64,000 bases of DNA from Burkholderiaceae bacterium 16. Its GTDB lineage: Bacteria; Pseudomonadota; Gammaproteobacteria; Burkholderiales; Burkholderiaceae. The number at the start of each line of letters is the position of its first letter. Position 1 is the stretch's first letter. The notes beneath the pieces are model-generated. The model saw only the letters and a program-made list of their open reading frames with translations, searched no databases and was not told where the DNA came from. Positions 1-8,629 of the stretch are shown here, in pieces. The stretch spans positions 74,877 through 138,876 of the forward strand of contig JYOD01000065.1 in NCBI GenBank assembly GCA_000955785.1. Reading direction: 5' to 3'. The position numbers and the translations under genes were made by a program.

Positions 1-321
1 TCGGCGCGTTCGCCGGAACTGGGCTTCTCCGTCACCGGCGCGATCATGCGCGGCATGGTGATTACCCAGAAACCGGTGCTGCCGGAAGACCCGGAAGGCG
101 GGCCGAAGCCGCCTGCGCAAGCCCGCCTGGGAACGCGCCCGCTGTACCGCCAGAAGCAGTGGCGCGACGCGGTGCTGTGGAAGATGGAGGCGCTGCAGCC
201 CGGCAACATCATTACCGGACCGGCCATCATCGAGTCGGACGCGACCACCTTCGTGGTGCCTGAGGGCTTTGCCACCACGCTCGACAAGCATCGCCTCTTC
301 CACCTCAAAGAAGTGAAGTAA
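1..321 (+). CDS. acxA: Acetone carboxylase beta subunit, C-terminal fragment
   Basis: Only the last 106 codons are present; the reading frame is open from base 1 and ends in TAA, so the gene starts before the window. The fragment has the C-terminal look of the hydantoinase A/acetone carboxylase beta family, for example GNIITGPAIIESDATTFVV followed by a short tail. Identification rests mainly on context: it sits 11 bp before an alpha subunit, with the gamma subunit next. In the Xanthobacter enzyme the beta subunit (HyuA-like, ATP-using) works with alpha and gamma to carboxylate acetone to acetoacetate in the cytoplasm. Operon naming acxABC is followed here. Its true start and any operon promoter cannot be seen. 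Confidence 0.88.
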   Translation, partial: SARSPELGFSVTGAIMRGMVITQKPVLPEDPEGGPKPPAQARLGTRPLYRQKQWRDAVLWKMEALQPGNIITGPAIIESDATTFVVPEGFATTLDKHRLFHLKEVK

Positions 322-332
322 GGAGACACGCC

Positions 333-2657
333 ATGAACATGATGTCCAGCAAGGAAGTCGGCCTCGCCGACCTGCTCAAGACCGGCGAAACGCTCAAGCA
401 GTTCCGCGACGCCATCCTGGAGCGCACCGCTAAAACCGGCCACTACAACGGGCTCACGCGCCTCGAATTCCGCGAGCGGGACCCGATCCGCTACGAAAAG
501 CTCTTCTCCAAGCTGCGCGGCGGCCTGGTGCATGCGCGCGAAACCGCCAAGAAGATCGCCGCCAGCCCGATCGTTGAGCAGGAGGGCGAACTGTGCTTCA
601 CGCTCTACAACGCCGCAGGCGACTGCGTGCTGACCTCGACCGGGATCATCATCCACGTCGGCACGATGGGCGCGGCGATCAAATACATGATCGAGAACAA
701 CTGGGAGGCCAATCCCGGCATCCATCCCGGCGACATGTTCACCAATAACGATTGCTCGATCGGCAACGTCCATCCTTGCGACATCGCCACCATCGTGCCG
801 ATCTTCGCGCACGGCAAGCTGGTCGGCTGGGTGGGCGGCGTGACCCACGTGATCGATACCGGCGCGGTGACGCCGGGATCGATGTCGACCGGGCAGGTGC
901 AGCGCTTCGGCGACGGCTACATGATCACTTGCCGCAAGACCGGGGTGAACGACACGCCGTTGCGCGACTGGCTGCATGAGAGCCAGCGCTCGGTACGCAC
1001 GCCGAAATACTGGATCCTGGACGAGCGTACCCGCATTGCGGGCTGCCACATGATCCGCGACCTGATCGAGGAAGTGATCGAGGACGAAGGACTGGAAGCC
1101 TACGAAGAGTTCTCCTACGAGGTGATCGAGGAAGGGCGGCGCGGCCTGCAGACGCGCATCAAGGCGATGACGTTGCCCGGCAAATACCGCAAGGTCGCCT
1201 TCGTCGATGTGCCATACAACCATCCGGACGTGCAGACTTCATCGGCTTTCGCCAAGCTCGATTCGATCATGCATTCGCCTGTGGAAATGGAAATCCGCAA
1301 GGACGGCTCGTGGCGGCTGGATTTCGAGGGCGCGAGCCGCTGGGGCTGGCACTCGTACAACGCGCACCAGGTGGCCTTTACCAGCGGCATCTGGGTGATG
1401 ATGACCCAGACCCTGGTGCCTACGCAGCGCATCAACGACGGCGCTTACTTCGGTACCGAATTCCATCTGCCCAAGGGTACCTGGATGAACCCGGACGACC
1501 GCCGCACTGGCCATGCCTATGCCTGGCACTTCCTGGTCTCAGGCTGGAGCGCGATGTGGCGCGGCCTCTCGCAGGCCTACTTCAGCCGTGGCTACCTGGA
1601 AGAGGTCAATGCCGGCAACGCCAACACCTCCAACTGGCTGCAGGGCGGCGGCATCAACCAGGACGGCGAGATCCACGCGGTCAACAGTTTCGAGGCGTCT
1701 TCGTGCGGCACCGGCGCCAGCGCCATCAAGGATGGGCTGAATCATGCCGCGGCGATCTGGAACCCGGAAGGCGACATGGGCGACATCGAGATCTGGGAAA
1801 TGGCCGAGCCACTGCTCTACCTGGGGCGTAACGCAAAGGCCAATTCCGGCGGCTACGGCAAGTACCGGGGCGGCTGTGGTTTCGAGACGCTGCGCATGGT
1901 GTGGAAAGCGCAGGACTGGACCATGTTCTTCATGGGCAATGGCTATATGAACAGCGACTGGGGCTTGATGGGCGGCTATCCGGCCGCCACCGGCTACCGC
2001 TTCGAGGCCCACAAGACCGGCCTGAAGGAGCGCATTGCCGCCGGCGACAGCCTGCCGCTGGGCGGAGACGCCAATCCGGACCTGCCGGATTACGAGAACC
2101 ACCTCAACGCCGGCGCGGTGGTCAAGCGCGACCAGCAGTGCATGACCACCGAGGACTGCTACGACAACTACGACCTGTACCTGAACTACCTGCGCGGCGG
2201 CCCGGGCTTTGGCGACCCGCTCGACCGCGAGGCGGAAGCCATCGAGCGGGACCTGAACAACGCCTTGCTGCTGCCGGAGTACGCGCAGAAGGTCTACGGC
2301 GCCGTGGCGACCAAGGATGGCAACGGCATCTGGAAGGTGGATGCCAGGGAAACGGCTCTGCTGCGCGTCGAGATCCGTAACCAGCGCCTGGCGCGCTCGC
2401 AGCCCGTCCAGGAATGGATGAAGGGCGAGCGCGAGCGGATCCTGGTCAAGCACGCCTCGACCCAGGTACAGCACATGTTCGCCACCAGTTTCGGTCTGTC
2501 GACGAAGTTCGAGCAGCAGTTCCGTACGTTCTGGGATCTGCCGGACTCGTGGACCCTGAGCGAGGACGAACTGGACGTGCCGACCTATGGCTCCAAGTAC
2601 CGCATGGACCTGTCCAAGATGCCCGACGTCAACACCGTAGTGCTGGTCGAGGAATGA
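333..2657 (+). CDS. acxB: Acetone carboxylase alpha subunit
   Basis: 774 residues, essentially the length of known acetone carboxylase alpha subunits (about 775). It belongs to the hydantoinase B/oxoprolinase family. The N-terminal half carries the conserved block GDMFTNNDCSIGNVHPCD (about residues 132-149), and the gene is followed by a gamma subunit, which separates it from ordinary HyuB proteins. With beta and gamma it forms the Mn-containing, ATP-dependent enzyme that converts acetone plus bicarbonate to acetoacetate. The start is set by AAGGAGA ending 7 bases before the ATG. It is 11 bp downstream of the beta gene and 60 bp upstream of gamma, so the three form one operon. Confidence 0.95.
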   Translation: MNMMSSKEVGLADLLKTGETLKQFRDAILERTAKTGHYNGLTRLEFRERDPIRYEKLFSKLRGGLVHARETAKKIAASPIVEQEGELCFTLYNAAGDCVLTSTGIIIHVGTMGAAIKYMIENNWEANPGIHPGDMFTNNDCSIGNVHPCDIATIVPIFAHGKLVGWVGGVTHVIDTGAVTPGSMSTGQVQRFGDGYMITCRKTGVNDTPLRDWLHESQRSVRTPKYWILDERTRIAGCHMIRDLIEEVIEDEGLEAYEEFSYEVIEEGRRGLQTRIKAMTLPGKYRKVAFVDVPYNHPDVQTSSAFAKLDSIMHSPVEMEIRKDGSWRLDFEGASRWGWHSYNAHQVAFTSGIWVMMTQTLVPTQRINDGAYFGTEFHLPKGTWMNPDDRRTGHAYAWHFLVSGWSAMWRGLSQAYFSRGYLEEVNAGNANTSNWLQGGGINQDGEIHAVNSFEASSCGTGASAIKDGLNHAAAIWNPEGDMGDIEIWEMAEPLLYLGRNAKANSGGYGKYRGGCGFETLRMVWKAQDWTMFFMGNGYMNSDWGLMGGYPAATGYRFEAHKTGLKERIAAGDSLPLGGDANPDLPDYENHLNAGAVVKRDQQCMTTEDCYDNYDLYLNYLRGGPGFGDPLDREAEAIERDLNNALLLPEYAQKVYGAVATKDGNGIWKVDARETALLRVEIRNQRLARSQPVQEWMKGERERILVKHASTQVQHMFATSFGLSTKFEQQFRTFWDLPDSWTLSEDELDVPTYGSKYRMDLSKMPDVNTVVLVEE

Positions 2658-2717
2658 AGCCCGGCCCACGCCAGCGAACACAGACATCAGGCAATACGCC
2701 ACCAGAGAGGATTCAAT

Positions 2718-3224
2718 ATGTCCACCTACACCAGTGAACAGGTCAAGAACCTGGTCGACGGCAAGCTCGACTGGGACACCACCCTGCGCATGCTGTCGAT
2801 GCCCAAGGATGCCGCGCGCTTCCAGCTTTACGTGGAAGCACTGCAGAAGAAGCTCGATTGGGACGACCGCATCGTGCTCCCGTTGAGCCCGCACATGTTT
2901 ATCGTGCAGCAAGCCAAGACCAGGAAATGGGTGACGCAATGTGACTGCGGCCATGTCTTCTGCGACTATCGGGAGAACTGGAAGCTGCACGCCAACGTCT
3001 ATGTGCGCGATACGGACGAAGCCATGGCCGAGGTCTATCCGCAACTGATGGCGCCGGATACCCAATGGCAGGTGTACCGCGAGTACTACTGCCCGAAATG
3101 CGGGACCATGCACGACGTGGAAGCCCCCACGCCGTGGTATCCGGTGATCCACGACTTCGAGCCGGATATCGAGGCGTTTTACACGGACTGGGTGAAGTTG
3201 CCGCTGCCGGAGCGAGTGGATTGA
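2718..3224 (+). CDS. acxC: Acetone carboxylase gamma subunit
   Basis: 168 residues, the same length as the Xanthobacter gamma subunit. It has a cysteine cluster at C75, C77 and C82 (QCDCGHVFCDY) and a CPKC motif at C125/C128, which together look like a metal-binding knuckle. Gamma is the small subunit of the alpha2beta2gamma2 complex. The ATG follows AGAGAGGATTC. It is the last structural gene; a strong hairpin and a T-rich terminator candidate lie 40-110 bp downstream, before the regulator gene. Confidence 0.95.
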   Translation: MSTYTSEQVKNLVDGKLDWDTTLRMLSMPKDAARFQLYVEALQKKLDWDDRIVLPLSPHMFIVQQAKTRKWVTQCDCGHVFCDYRENWKLHANVYVRDTDEAMAEVYPQLMAPDTQWQVYREYYCPKCGTMHDVEAPTPWYPVIHDFEPDIEAFYTDWVKLPLPERVD

Positions 3225-3265
3225 TGCGCGCATCGGCATGGATGTAATTGCTTGTCCACTTCCTG

Positions 3266-3294
3266 GCCCGGGGATGGATCGTCCATCCCCGGGC
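3266..3294 (+). repeat. Perfect 13-bp inverted repeat after acxC
   Basis: The arms 3266-3278 and 3282-3294 (GCCCGGGGATGGA and its complement) pair perfectly around a TCG loop. There is no T-run after it, so it may be an mRNA 3' stabiliser or the first part of a double terminator rather than a simple terminator. It lies 42 bp after the acxC stop. Confidence 0.6.
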
Positions 3295-3305
3295 GGAAGG
3301 CCTGG

Positions 3306-3338
3306 CGGCCGTTCGATTTTCGGACGGCCGTTTCGTTT
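3306..3338 (+). terminator. Rho-independent terminator candidate, end of acx operon
   Basis: The arms CGGCCGTTCG (3306-3315) and CGGACGGCCG (3321-3330) form a 10-bp stem with one G-U pair and an ATTTT loop, followed by TTTCGTTTT. It sits between acxC and the activator gene, so the two may be separate transcripts. The remaining 240 bp up to the regulator show no clear feature except AAGGAGA before its start. Confidence 0.6.
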
Positions 3339-3579
3339 TCGGCCGGTCGCTGGCGGACGATCCGGCGCGCGCGCGGCCCGGCAGGGCGCGCGGCCGGTGG
3401 CTGGCGCGTGGCCTGGAACTTGCACGACGTAGACAAGTCCCGGCTGGCTTTGGCGGCAGCGTCGGGAGTAGCATGCAGGAAGCGGGCTCTGGTCCCGCAA
3501 AGCAGATAAGACAAGAGAACGAGCCGGCGAACCGGCCATCCGAGCCCGCATCGAGCGGGCCCCCGCAAGGAGACACGGA

Positions 3580-5601
3580 ATGCAAGAAGCCGGCACACCG
3601 ATGGACTGGTTTTCTCATCCCGACCACGACGCCAGCATCATGTCCGCCTGGGAACACTTGATCGACGGCGGTGAGGCGAGTGCCGGAGAATTGCGCTGCG
3701 TGGTCGACGATTCCTGGCGCCGCTGTCTGGTGGGCCAGGTCGATCCCGGCGCCGGCGCCGCGCCGCCACCGCTTGACGAAGGCGCCCTGAGAGCCCGGCG
3801 GGAGAAGAACGATCGCCTGCTCAGCGCCAGCCTGCCGCTGATACAGCAGACCCGCGAGTTCCTCTCCCAGACCGGCACCATCATGCTGCTGGCCGATCCC
3901 GACGGGATGATCCTCCAGCAGGAGGGCGATATGCGCATCGTCGAGCCGGCCGGGGAAGTGGGCCTGATTCCCGGCTGCGACTGGACCGAGCTCAACTGCG
4001 GGACCAATGCCATCGGTACCGCGCTGGCCTTGCAACAGCCCGTGCAAATTCACGGCGCCGAGCATTTTTGCGCCGGCATCAAGCGCTGGACCTGCTCGGC
4101 CACGGTCATCCGCGATCCGCTGGACGGCGGCGTGCTTGGGGTCATCGATGTGTCCGGCCTGGCGCAGACCTACAGCCGGCATAGCCTGGCGTTGACGGTG
4201 TCACTGGCCGGCCGTATCGAAAGCCGGCTGGCCAAGCTGGCCATGGAGCGTCGCCTGCGCCTGCTGGATCGCTGCATGAGCCATTTTGCCTCGGTGCGCA
4301 GCGATGGCGTGCTCGTCCTCGATGCGGGCGGGCGCCTGGTCAAGGCCAATCCGCAGGCGCCAGGGGCGCTGGCACGGCTGGGTGTGAGCACGGCGCTGAA
4401 CAGCGCGTTTTCCGTCCCCGGCCTGGACGCCCGTGCGGCGGGCGCGGGCTCCGGACCACTCCCCGAATGGCTGCGCCTGGCCCGCTTCGAAGCGATCCGC
4501 GATAACGGGGAGATGCTGGGTTTCGTAGTGGTGATCCCTGCCGCGCCGCATCGTCTCGCAACGGGTGCTGCCGGCGTGCCGGCCGCCCGGCCGGGCCTGG
4601 CCCCGGCGTTCTCCCGGATCGTAGGCAGCGGTGCTGCCTTGCGCTCCGCCGTGGAGAAGGCGCAGCACCTGGCGCCGTCCAGGGTGCCTGTACTGCTGCT
4701 GGGCGAGACGGGTGTCGGCAAGGAACTGTTCGCGCAGGGGATTCACCAGGCCAGCGCTTGCGCGGATGGCCCGTTCGTGGCGCTCAATTGCGGGGGGCTG
4801 TCGCGGGACCTGCTCGCCAGCGAGCTCTTCGGCTATGCCGAGGGCGCGTTCACCGGGGCACGCAAATCGGGCGCGCCCGGCAAGATCGAGGCCGCCAACC
4901 GCGGAACGCTGTTTCTGGACGAAATCGGGGAAATGCCGCTCGATATCCAGCCGCACCTGTTGCGCGTGCTGGAAGAGGGGGAGATTTACCGGCTGGGCGA
5001 GAACACACCGCGCAAGGTCAGCTTTCGCCTGGTCGCCGCCACCCACCGGAACCTGCGCGACGATGTGTCCGCGGGGAAATTCCGCATGGACCTGTTCTAC
5101 CGTATCGCCGTGACCAATATCGCGATACCGCCGTTGCGCGAGCGCAAGGACGATATCCCGGCCCTGGTCACGCACTGGCTGGGGCAGCTATGCGAGCGCT
5201 ACGGCCTGCCGGTGGCCTCGTTCGACGACGACGCTTACCGGTGCCTGCTGGCCTACGACTGGCCGGGCAATATCCGCGAATTGCGCAACGCGCTGGAGGG
5301 ATCCTTGCTGATGGCCGAAGGCGGCGTGATCACCATGGACAAGCTGCCGCTCGAAATCAGCGCGGTGGGCATGCCGGGCGCCGCCGGCTTGCCCAAGGGC
5401 CTTGCCGGCAGCGTGCCCGAAACGGTGTGCTCGCTGGAAATGGCCGAATCGGAATCCATCCGCAAGGCCCTGGCGTACAGCGGCGGCAACCTGACCAGGA
5501 CCGCGTCGCGCCTTGGCATCGCGAAGAGCACGCTATACCAGAAGATCCGCAAGTACGGGTTGAGCGCGGCCCTGAGCGAAACGCGCGGCAGGTTGACATA
5601 G
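3580..5601 (+). CDS. acxR: Sigma-54-dependent activator, AcoR/AcxR type
   Basis: 673 residues. An N-terminal GAF-like sensor region (about 70-220) is followed by an AAA+ domain with Walker A GETGVGKE at 375-382, the sigma-54 contact loop GAFTGA at 422-427 and Walker B LFLDEIGEM at 444-452. A Fis-type helix-turn-helix lies near the C-terminus (about 635-665, NLTRTASRLGIAKSTLYQKI). This is the AcoR architecture, whose members activate acetoin or acetone/alcohol catabolic operons. The position just after acxABC makes activation of that operon the likely role, although the regulator here lies downstream rather than divergent. The ATG is preceded by AAGGAGA. It is convergent with the next gene, 29 bp away. 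Confidence 0.9.
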   Translation: MQEAGTPMDWFSHPDHDASIMSAWEHLIDGGEASAGELRCVVDDSWRRCLVGQVDPGAGAAPPPLDEGALRARREKNDRLLSASLPLIQQTREFLSQTGTIMLLADPDGMILQQEGDMRIVEPAGEVGLIPGCDWTELNCGTNAIGTALALQQPVQIHGAEHFCAGIKRWTCSATVIRDPLDGGVLGVIDVSGLAQTYSRHSLALTVSLAGRIESRLAKLAMERRLRLLDRCMSHFASVRSDGVLVLDAGGRLVKANPQAPGALARLGVSTALNSAFSVPGLDARAAGAGSGPLPEWLRLARFEAIRDNGEMLGFVVVIPAAPHRLATGAAGVPAARPGLAPAFSRIVGSGAALRSAVEKAQHLAPSRVPVLLLGETGVGKELFAQGIHQASACADGPFVALNCGGLSRDLLASELFGYAEGAFTGARKSGAPGKIEAANRGTLFLDEIGEMPLDIQPHLLRVLEEGEIYRLGENTPRKVSFRLVAATHRNLRDDVSAGKFRMDLFYRIAVTNIAIPPLRERKDDIPALVTHWLGQLCERYGLPVASFDDDAYRCLLAYDWPGNIRELRNALEGSLLMAEGGVITMDKLPLEISAVGMPGAAGLPKGLAGSVPETVCSLEMAESESIRKALAYSGGNLTRTASRLGIAKSTLYQKIRKYGLSAALSETRGRLT

Positions 5602-5630
5602 GGCGGCGATACTCACCGCTTCCGGCACCT

Positions 5631-6629
5631 TCAGTCCTCCAGTTTCAGGCTGGCTTTCTTGACGAATGCGTTCCAGCGTTCGTATTGGTCGCGGGCATAG
5701 CGGTCCAGCGCCGGGCCATCGCTGGCCACGACCTCGAAACCCGCCTGGGTCAGTTTGCGGTGCGTTTCGGGGTCCGCCAGCGCGGCCTGGAACGCTTCGG
5801 TGAGCTTGCGCACCGTCGCCGGCGGGGTGCCGGCCGGGGCGAAGATGCCGATCCAGGAATAGGCCTCGAAGCCGGGAAAGCCGGATTCCGCCACGGTCGG
5901 AACATCTGGCAGGTCCGGCAGCCGCTGGTTGCCGGTGACGGCCAGCGGCTTGATCTTGCCTGCGGCAATCTGGCCCTTGAGCGCCGCATAGCTCAGCAGC
6001 GTCAGGCTTGACACATTGCCGAGCACGGCCTGCACGGCGGGCCCTCCGCCGGCATAGGGAACATGCAGCAACTCGACGCTGGCCTGGCGCTTCAGGTCCT
6101 CGGCGACCAGGTGATTCATCGAGCCAAGCCCGGTGGAGGCGTAGCTGTATTTGTTCGGCGCCTGTCGGGCGGCGTCCAGGAAGGCCCGCAGGTCTTTGCC
6201 GGGCACGGTGGGCGAGGCGCCGATGACCAGCGGGAACCGTACCGCCAGGGTCACGCCGACGAAGTCCTTGAAGGTGTCATAGGGCAGCTTGGACTTGGCG
6301 ATCGGATTGATGGCGTGGGTGTCGAAGCTCACCAGCACGGTGTTGCCGTCCGGGGCGGAGCGGGCCACATATTGGGTGGCGAGCTGGCTGGCGGCGCCAG
6401 GGCGGTTCTCGATCACCACCGGCCTGCCGGCCGCCTCGGCCAGCTTGGGCTGGATGATCCGCGCGGCGATGTCGGTGCTGCCGCCGGGCGGGAAGGTCAC
6501 GACCAGTTTCAGCGGCGTTGCGCTGTCCGCCAGCGCGGGCCGGATGGCCAGCGGCAGCAGGCAGGCGAGGAGCGCGACGCCGGCAACCAGCGCGCGTCGG
6601 TTGACGGATGCTACACGTAGACAAAGCAT
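5631..6629 (-). CDS. Bug-family periplasmic solute receptor
   Basis: 332 residues with a Sec signal peptide ending near PALA-DSA (about residue 35). The mature part starts with the Bug signature LKLVVTFPPGGSTDIAARIIQPKLAE and continues with PVVIENRPGA and the C-terminal LPDVPTVAESGFPGFEAYSW. Bug proteins bind carboxylates or similar small molecules in the periplasm, and many have no dedicated TctAB membrane partner; none is seen here. It is the downstream gene of a two-gene unit with a ThDP enzyme (97 bp gap), so its ligand may be that enzyme's substrate or precursor. The start has GGGAGAGG upstream. The ligand cannot be told from sequence. Confidence 0.92.
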   Translation of the reverse strand: MLCLRVASVNRRALVAGVALLACLLPLAIRPALADSATPLKLVVTFPPGGSTDIAARIIQPKLAEAAGRPVVIENRPGAASQLATQYVARSAPDGNTVLVSFDTHAINPIAKSKLPYDTFKDFVGVTLAVRFPLVIGASPTVPGKDLRAFLDAARQAPNKYSYASTGLGSMNHLVAEDLKRQASVELLHVPYAGGGPAVQAVLGNVSSLTLLSYAALKGQIAAGKIKPLAVTGNQRLPDLPDVPTVAESGFPGFEAYSWIGIFAPAGTPPATVRKLTEAFQAALADPETHRKLTQAGFEVVASDGPALDRYARDQYERWNAFVKKASLKLED

Positions 6630-6726
6630 GAATACCTCTCCCTTGGTCTGTTGGCGTCTGATGGCGTCCGTGACTTCTTGTGCGCGGTCCTTCCTGGCCG
6701 GCGGCCGCGCTCCCCGGCCCTGTGCC

Positions 6727-8421
6727 TCAGCCCATCCACTGGCTCACCGGCGCGGCGGTGTCCTGCAATTCCTGTGAAATCACATCGACCAGCGCCGGGC
6801 CATCATGCTCCAGCGCAGCCCGGATGGCCGCATCCAGCAAAGCGGGATCCTCCACCCGCCAGGCCTTCACGCCGAAGGCTTCGGCCACCCGGGCGTGGTC
6901 GGTGCGGTTGAAGTCCACCGAGAAATAGCGTTTGTCGTAGCCGGCTTTCTGGCTGGCCTTGATCCAGCCGTAGACCGAGTTCGAGAACACGATCATCTTC
7001 AGCGGGATCTTGCGCCGCACCAGGGTTTCCATCTCGCCGCAGGTGAAGCCGAAGCTGCCATCGCCCATCACCGAGACGACAGTGGCGCTGGGGCGGCCGA
7101 CGATGGCGCCGATGCCCGCCGACATGGAGAAGCCCAGCGCGCCATGCGCCCGGTTTGTGATGAAGTGGCGGCCGGGCCGGCTGGCATTGTAGTAGGCCGA
7201 GAAGTACGGGCAAGGCGTACCGGGGTCGGCGACCACGATGGCATCGTCGGGCAGGAGGCGGTTGAGTGCATCGACCACGCGCTCGGGCTTGATGGGCGTA
7301 TCGTGCGATGCAGCCAGGGGGGCGAACGCGGCCAGCTTGGCGGCACGCGCCGCGCCAGCCAGCGCCACGCCGTCGGCGGCGTCCTCCGGACGATGCGCAA
7401 GGCGGTCCCGCACGGCAGCGTTCAGCGCGCGCAAGGCCAGCAGCGCGTCGCCCACCATGCCGACCTCGGTCCGGTAATTGGCCGCGATCACCATCGGGTC
7501 GGCATCGATATGCAGGATCGGCACGCTGCGGGCGGGAAAGCGCCAGTGTTCGGTGGTGGTCGAACCGGCCCGGCACCCGATGAACAGCACCAGATCGGCC
7601 TGGGCGACAATCTCGCGGGTCGCCATGATGCCGCCGTTGGCGCCCACCACGCCGGCATTGAGCGGGTGGGTGTCGGCCAGGCTGCCCTGGCCGCTGACCG
7701 TGGTGCAGACCGGCGCAGACAGCATGACGGCCAGCGCGTCGAGTTCGCCGCAGGCGCCGGAAATCACCACGCCGCCGCCGCAAATGATGACCGGCGCGCG
7801 CGCTGCCACCAGCTTTTGCGCCGCGCGCTCGATTTCCACGGGATCCGGGGCGTAGCGCATGGCGGGGAAACGGTCGTGCCCCTGCTGGGCCCAGACGTCG
7901 GCGGCATCGACCTCGTGCTTTTGCACATCGTACGGCAGGCAGATATGGGCTGAACCGGGCTTGCCCGTGGTCATGGCGCGGAACGCGCCGCGTACCGCAT
8001 CGGGAATCTGGTCGGCGCGGTCGACGGTGGTATTCCACTTGGTCAATGGCCGGTAGAGTGCCTCCTGGTCCAGCTCGGTCAGCGGGTATTTGCCGCGCGA
8101 ACCCACCGAAACGTCCGACGTGATGCCCAACACGGCCACGGAAGATTCATTGGCCTCGACCAGCCCTGGTAACAGGTAGGTAGCCCCGCCACCGCTCGGG
8201 CCTTCGCAAACGCCCACCTTGCCGGTAACGCGCGCATAGGCGTCGGCCATATAGGCGGCACTGCGCTCGTCCCGGGTCAGGATGTGGTCAATGCCGTGGT
8301 CCAGGCGCGCCAGGGCATCATAAAAGGGCAGGCTGGTGTCGCCGCACAGGCCGAAGACGTGCTTCACGCCGTTGAGTTGAAGCATCCGCACCATGGCTTC
8401 GGCGCCATTCATCTTAGTCAT
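6727..8421 (-). CDS. Thiamine diphosphate-dependent enzyme, acetolactate synthase-like
   Basis: About 564 residues from the ATG giving MTKMNGAEAM, chosen because GGAGA lies upstream of it; an open frame continues to 8478 without conserved sequence. Three ThDP domains are visible: the N-terminal PYR domain with the catalytic glutamate in TRDERSAAYMADAYARVTG, a central domain, and the C-terminal PP domain with the ThDP/Mg motif VVSVMGDGSFGFTCGEME and a later asparagine in IVFSNSVYGW. The family includes acetolactate synthase, sulfoacetaldehyde acetyltransferase and decarboxylases of 2-oxo acids; the substrate is not identifiable. It is followed by a Bug receptor gene and divergent from a GntR regulator, which suggests an inducible catabolic unit. 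Confidence 0.88.
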   Translation of the reverse strand: MTKMNGAEAMVRMLQLNGVKHVFGLCGDTSLPFYDALARLDHGIDHILTRDERSAAYMADAYARVTGKVGVCEGPSGGGATYLLPGLVEANESSVAVLGITSDVSVGSRGKYPLTELDQEALYRPLTKWNTTVDRADQIPDAVRGAFRAMTTGKPGSAHICLPYDVQKHEVDAADVWAQQGHDRFPAMRYAPDPVEIERAAQKLVAARAPVIICGGGVVISGACGELDALAVMLSAPVCTTVSGQGSLADTHPLNAGVVGANGGIMATREIVAQADLVLFIGCRAGSTTTEHWRFPARSVPILHIDADPMVIAANYRTEVGMVGDALLALRALNAAVRDRLAHRPEDAADGVALAGAARAAKLAAFAPLAASHDTPIKPERVVDALNRLLPDDAIVVADPGTPCPYFSAYYNASRPGRHFITNRAHGALGFSMSAGIGAIVGRPSATVVSVMGDGSFGFTCGEMETLVRRKIPLKMIVFSNSVYGWIKASQKAGYDKRYFSVDFNRTDHARVAEAFGVKAWRVEDPALLDAAIRAALEHDGPALVDVISQELQDTAAPVSQWMG

Positions 8422-8475
8422 CCGGGGAATCTCCAAATCCAGGGGCCGCGCGCCGCCCTGGTTGCGGGCCGGGCG

Positions 8476-8508
8476 CATGCCTGTCTTGGTTGCAGTTGAG
8501 CAGGCATG
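8476..8508. promoter_or_regulatory. Inverted repeat between ThDP gene and GntR gene
   Basis: CATGCCTG (8476-8483) and CAGGCATG (8501-8508) form an 8-bp dyad with a 17-bp spacer in the divergent promoter region. It could be a regulator site; no function is shown. Confidence 0.3.
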
Positions 8509-8534
8509 TGCAAAGGATACACATTAGAATACAG

Positions 8535-8548
8535 TTAAGTATACTTAA
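8535..8548. promoter_or_regulatory. Palindrome, probable GntR operator
   Basis: TTAAGTATACTTAA is a perfect 14-bp palindrome in an AT-rich stretch 82 bp before the GntR start and 114 bp from the divergent ThDP gene start. FadR-subfamily GntR proteins commonly bind palindromes centred on TATAC-like cores, so this is the best operator candidate for the neighbouring regulator. Confidence 0.5.
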
Positions 8549-8629
8549 AATTGCAGCCCCGGACCGGACGTGCCACGGGCCCGCGGTATGATCCAGCGCC
8601 CATCCTTTCGAAGCGAAGCAGACAACAGC

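Noticed and set aside
1539..3596. 685-codon minus-strand open frame across the acetone carboxylase genes
   Set aside because: Complement of real genes; high GC leaves antisense frames open. No family similarity.
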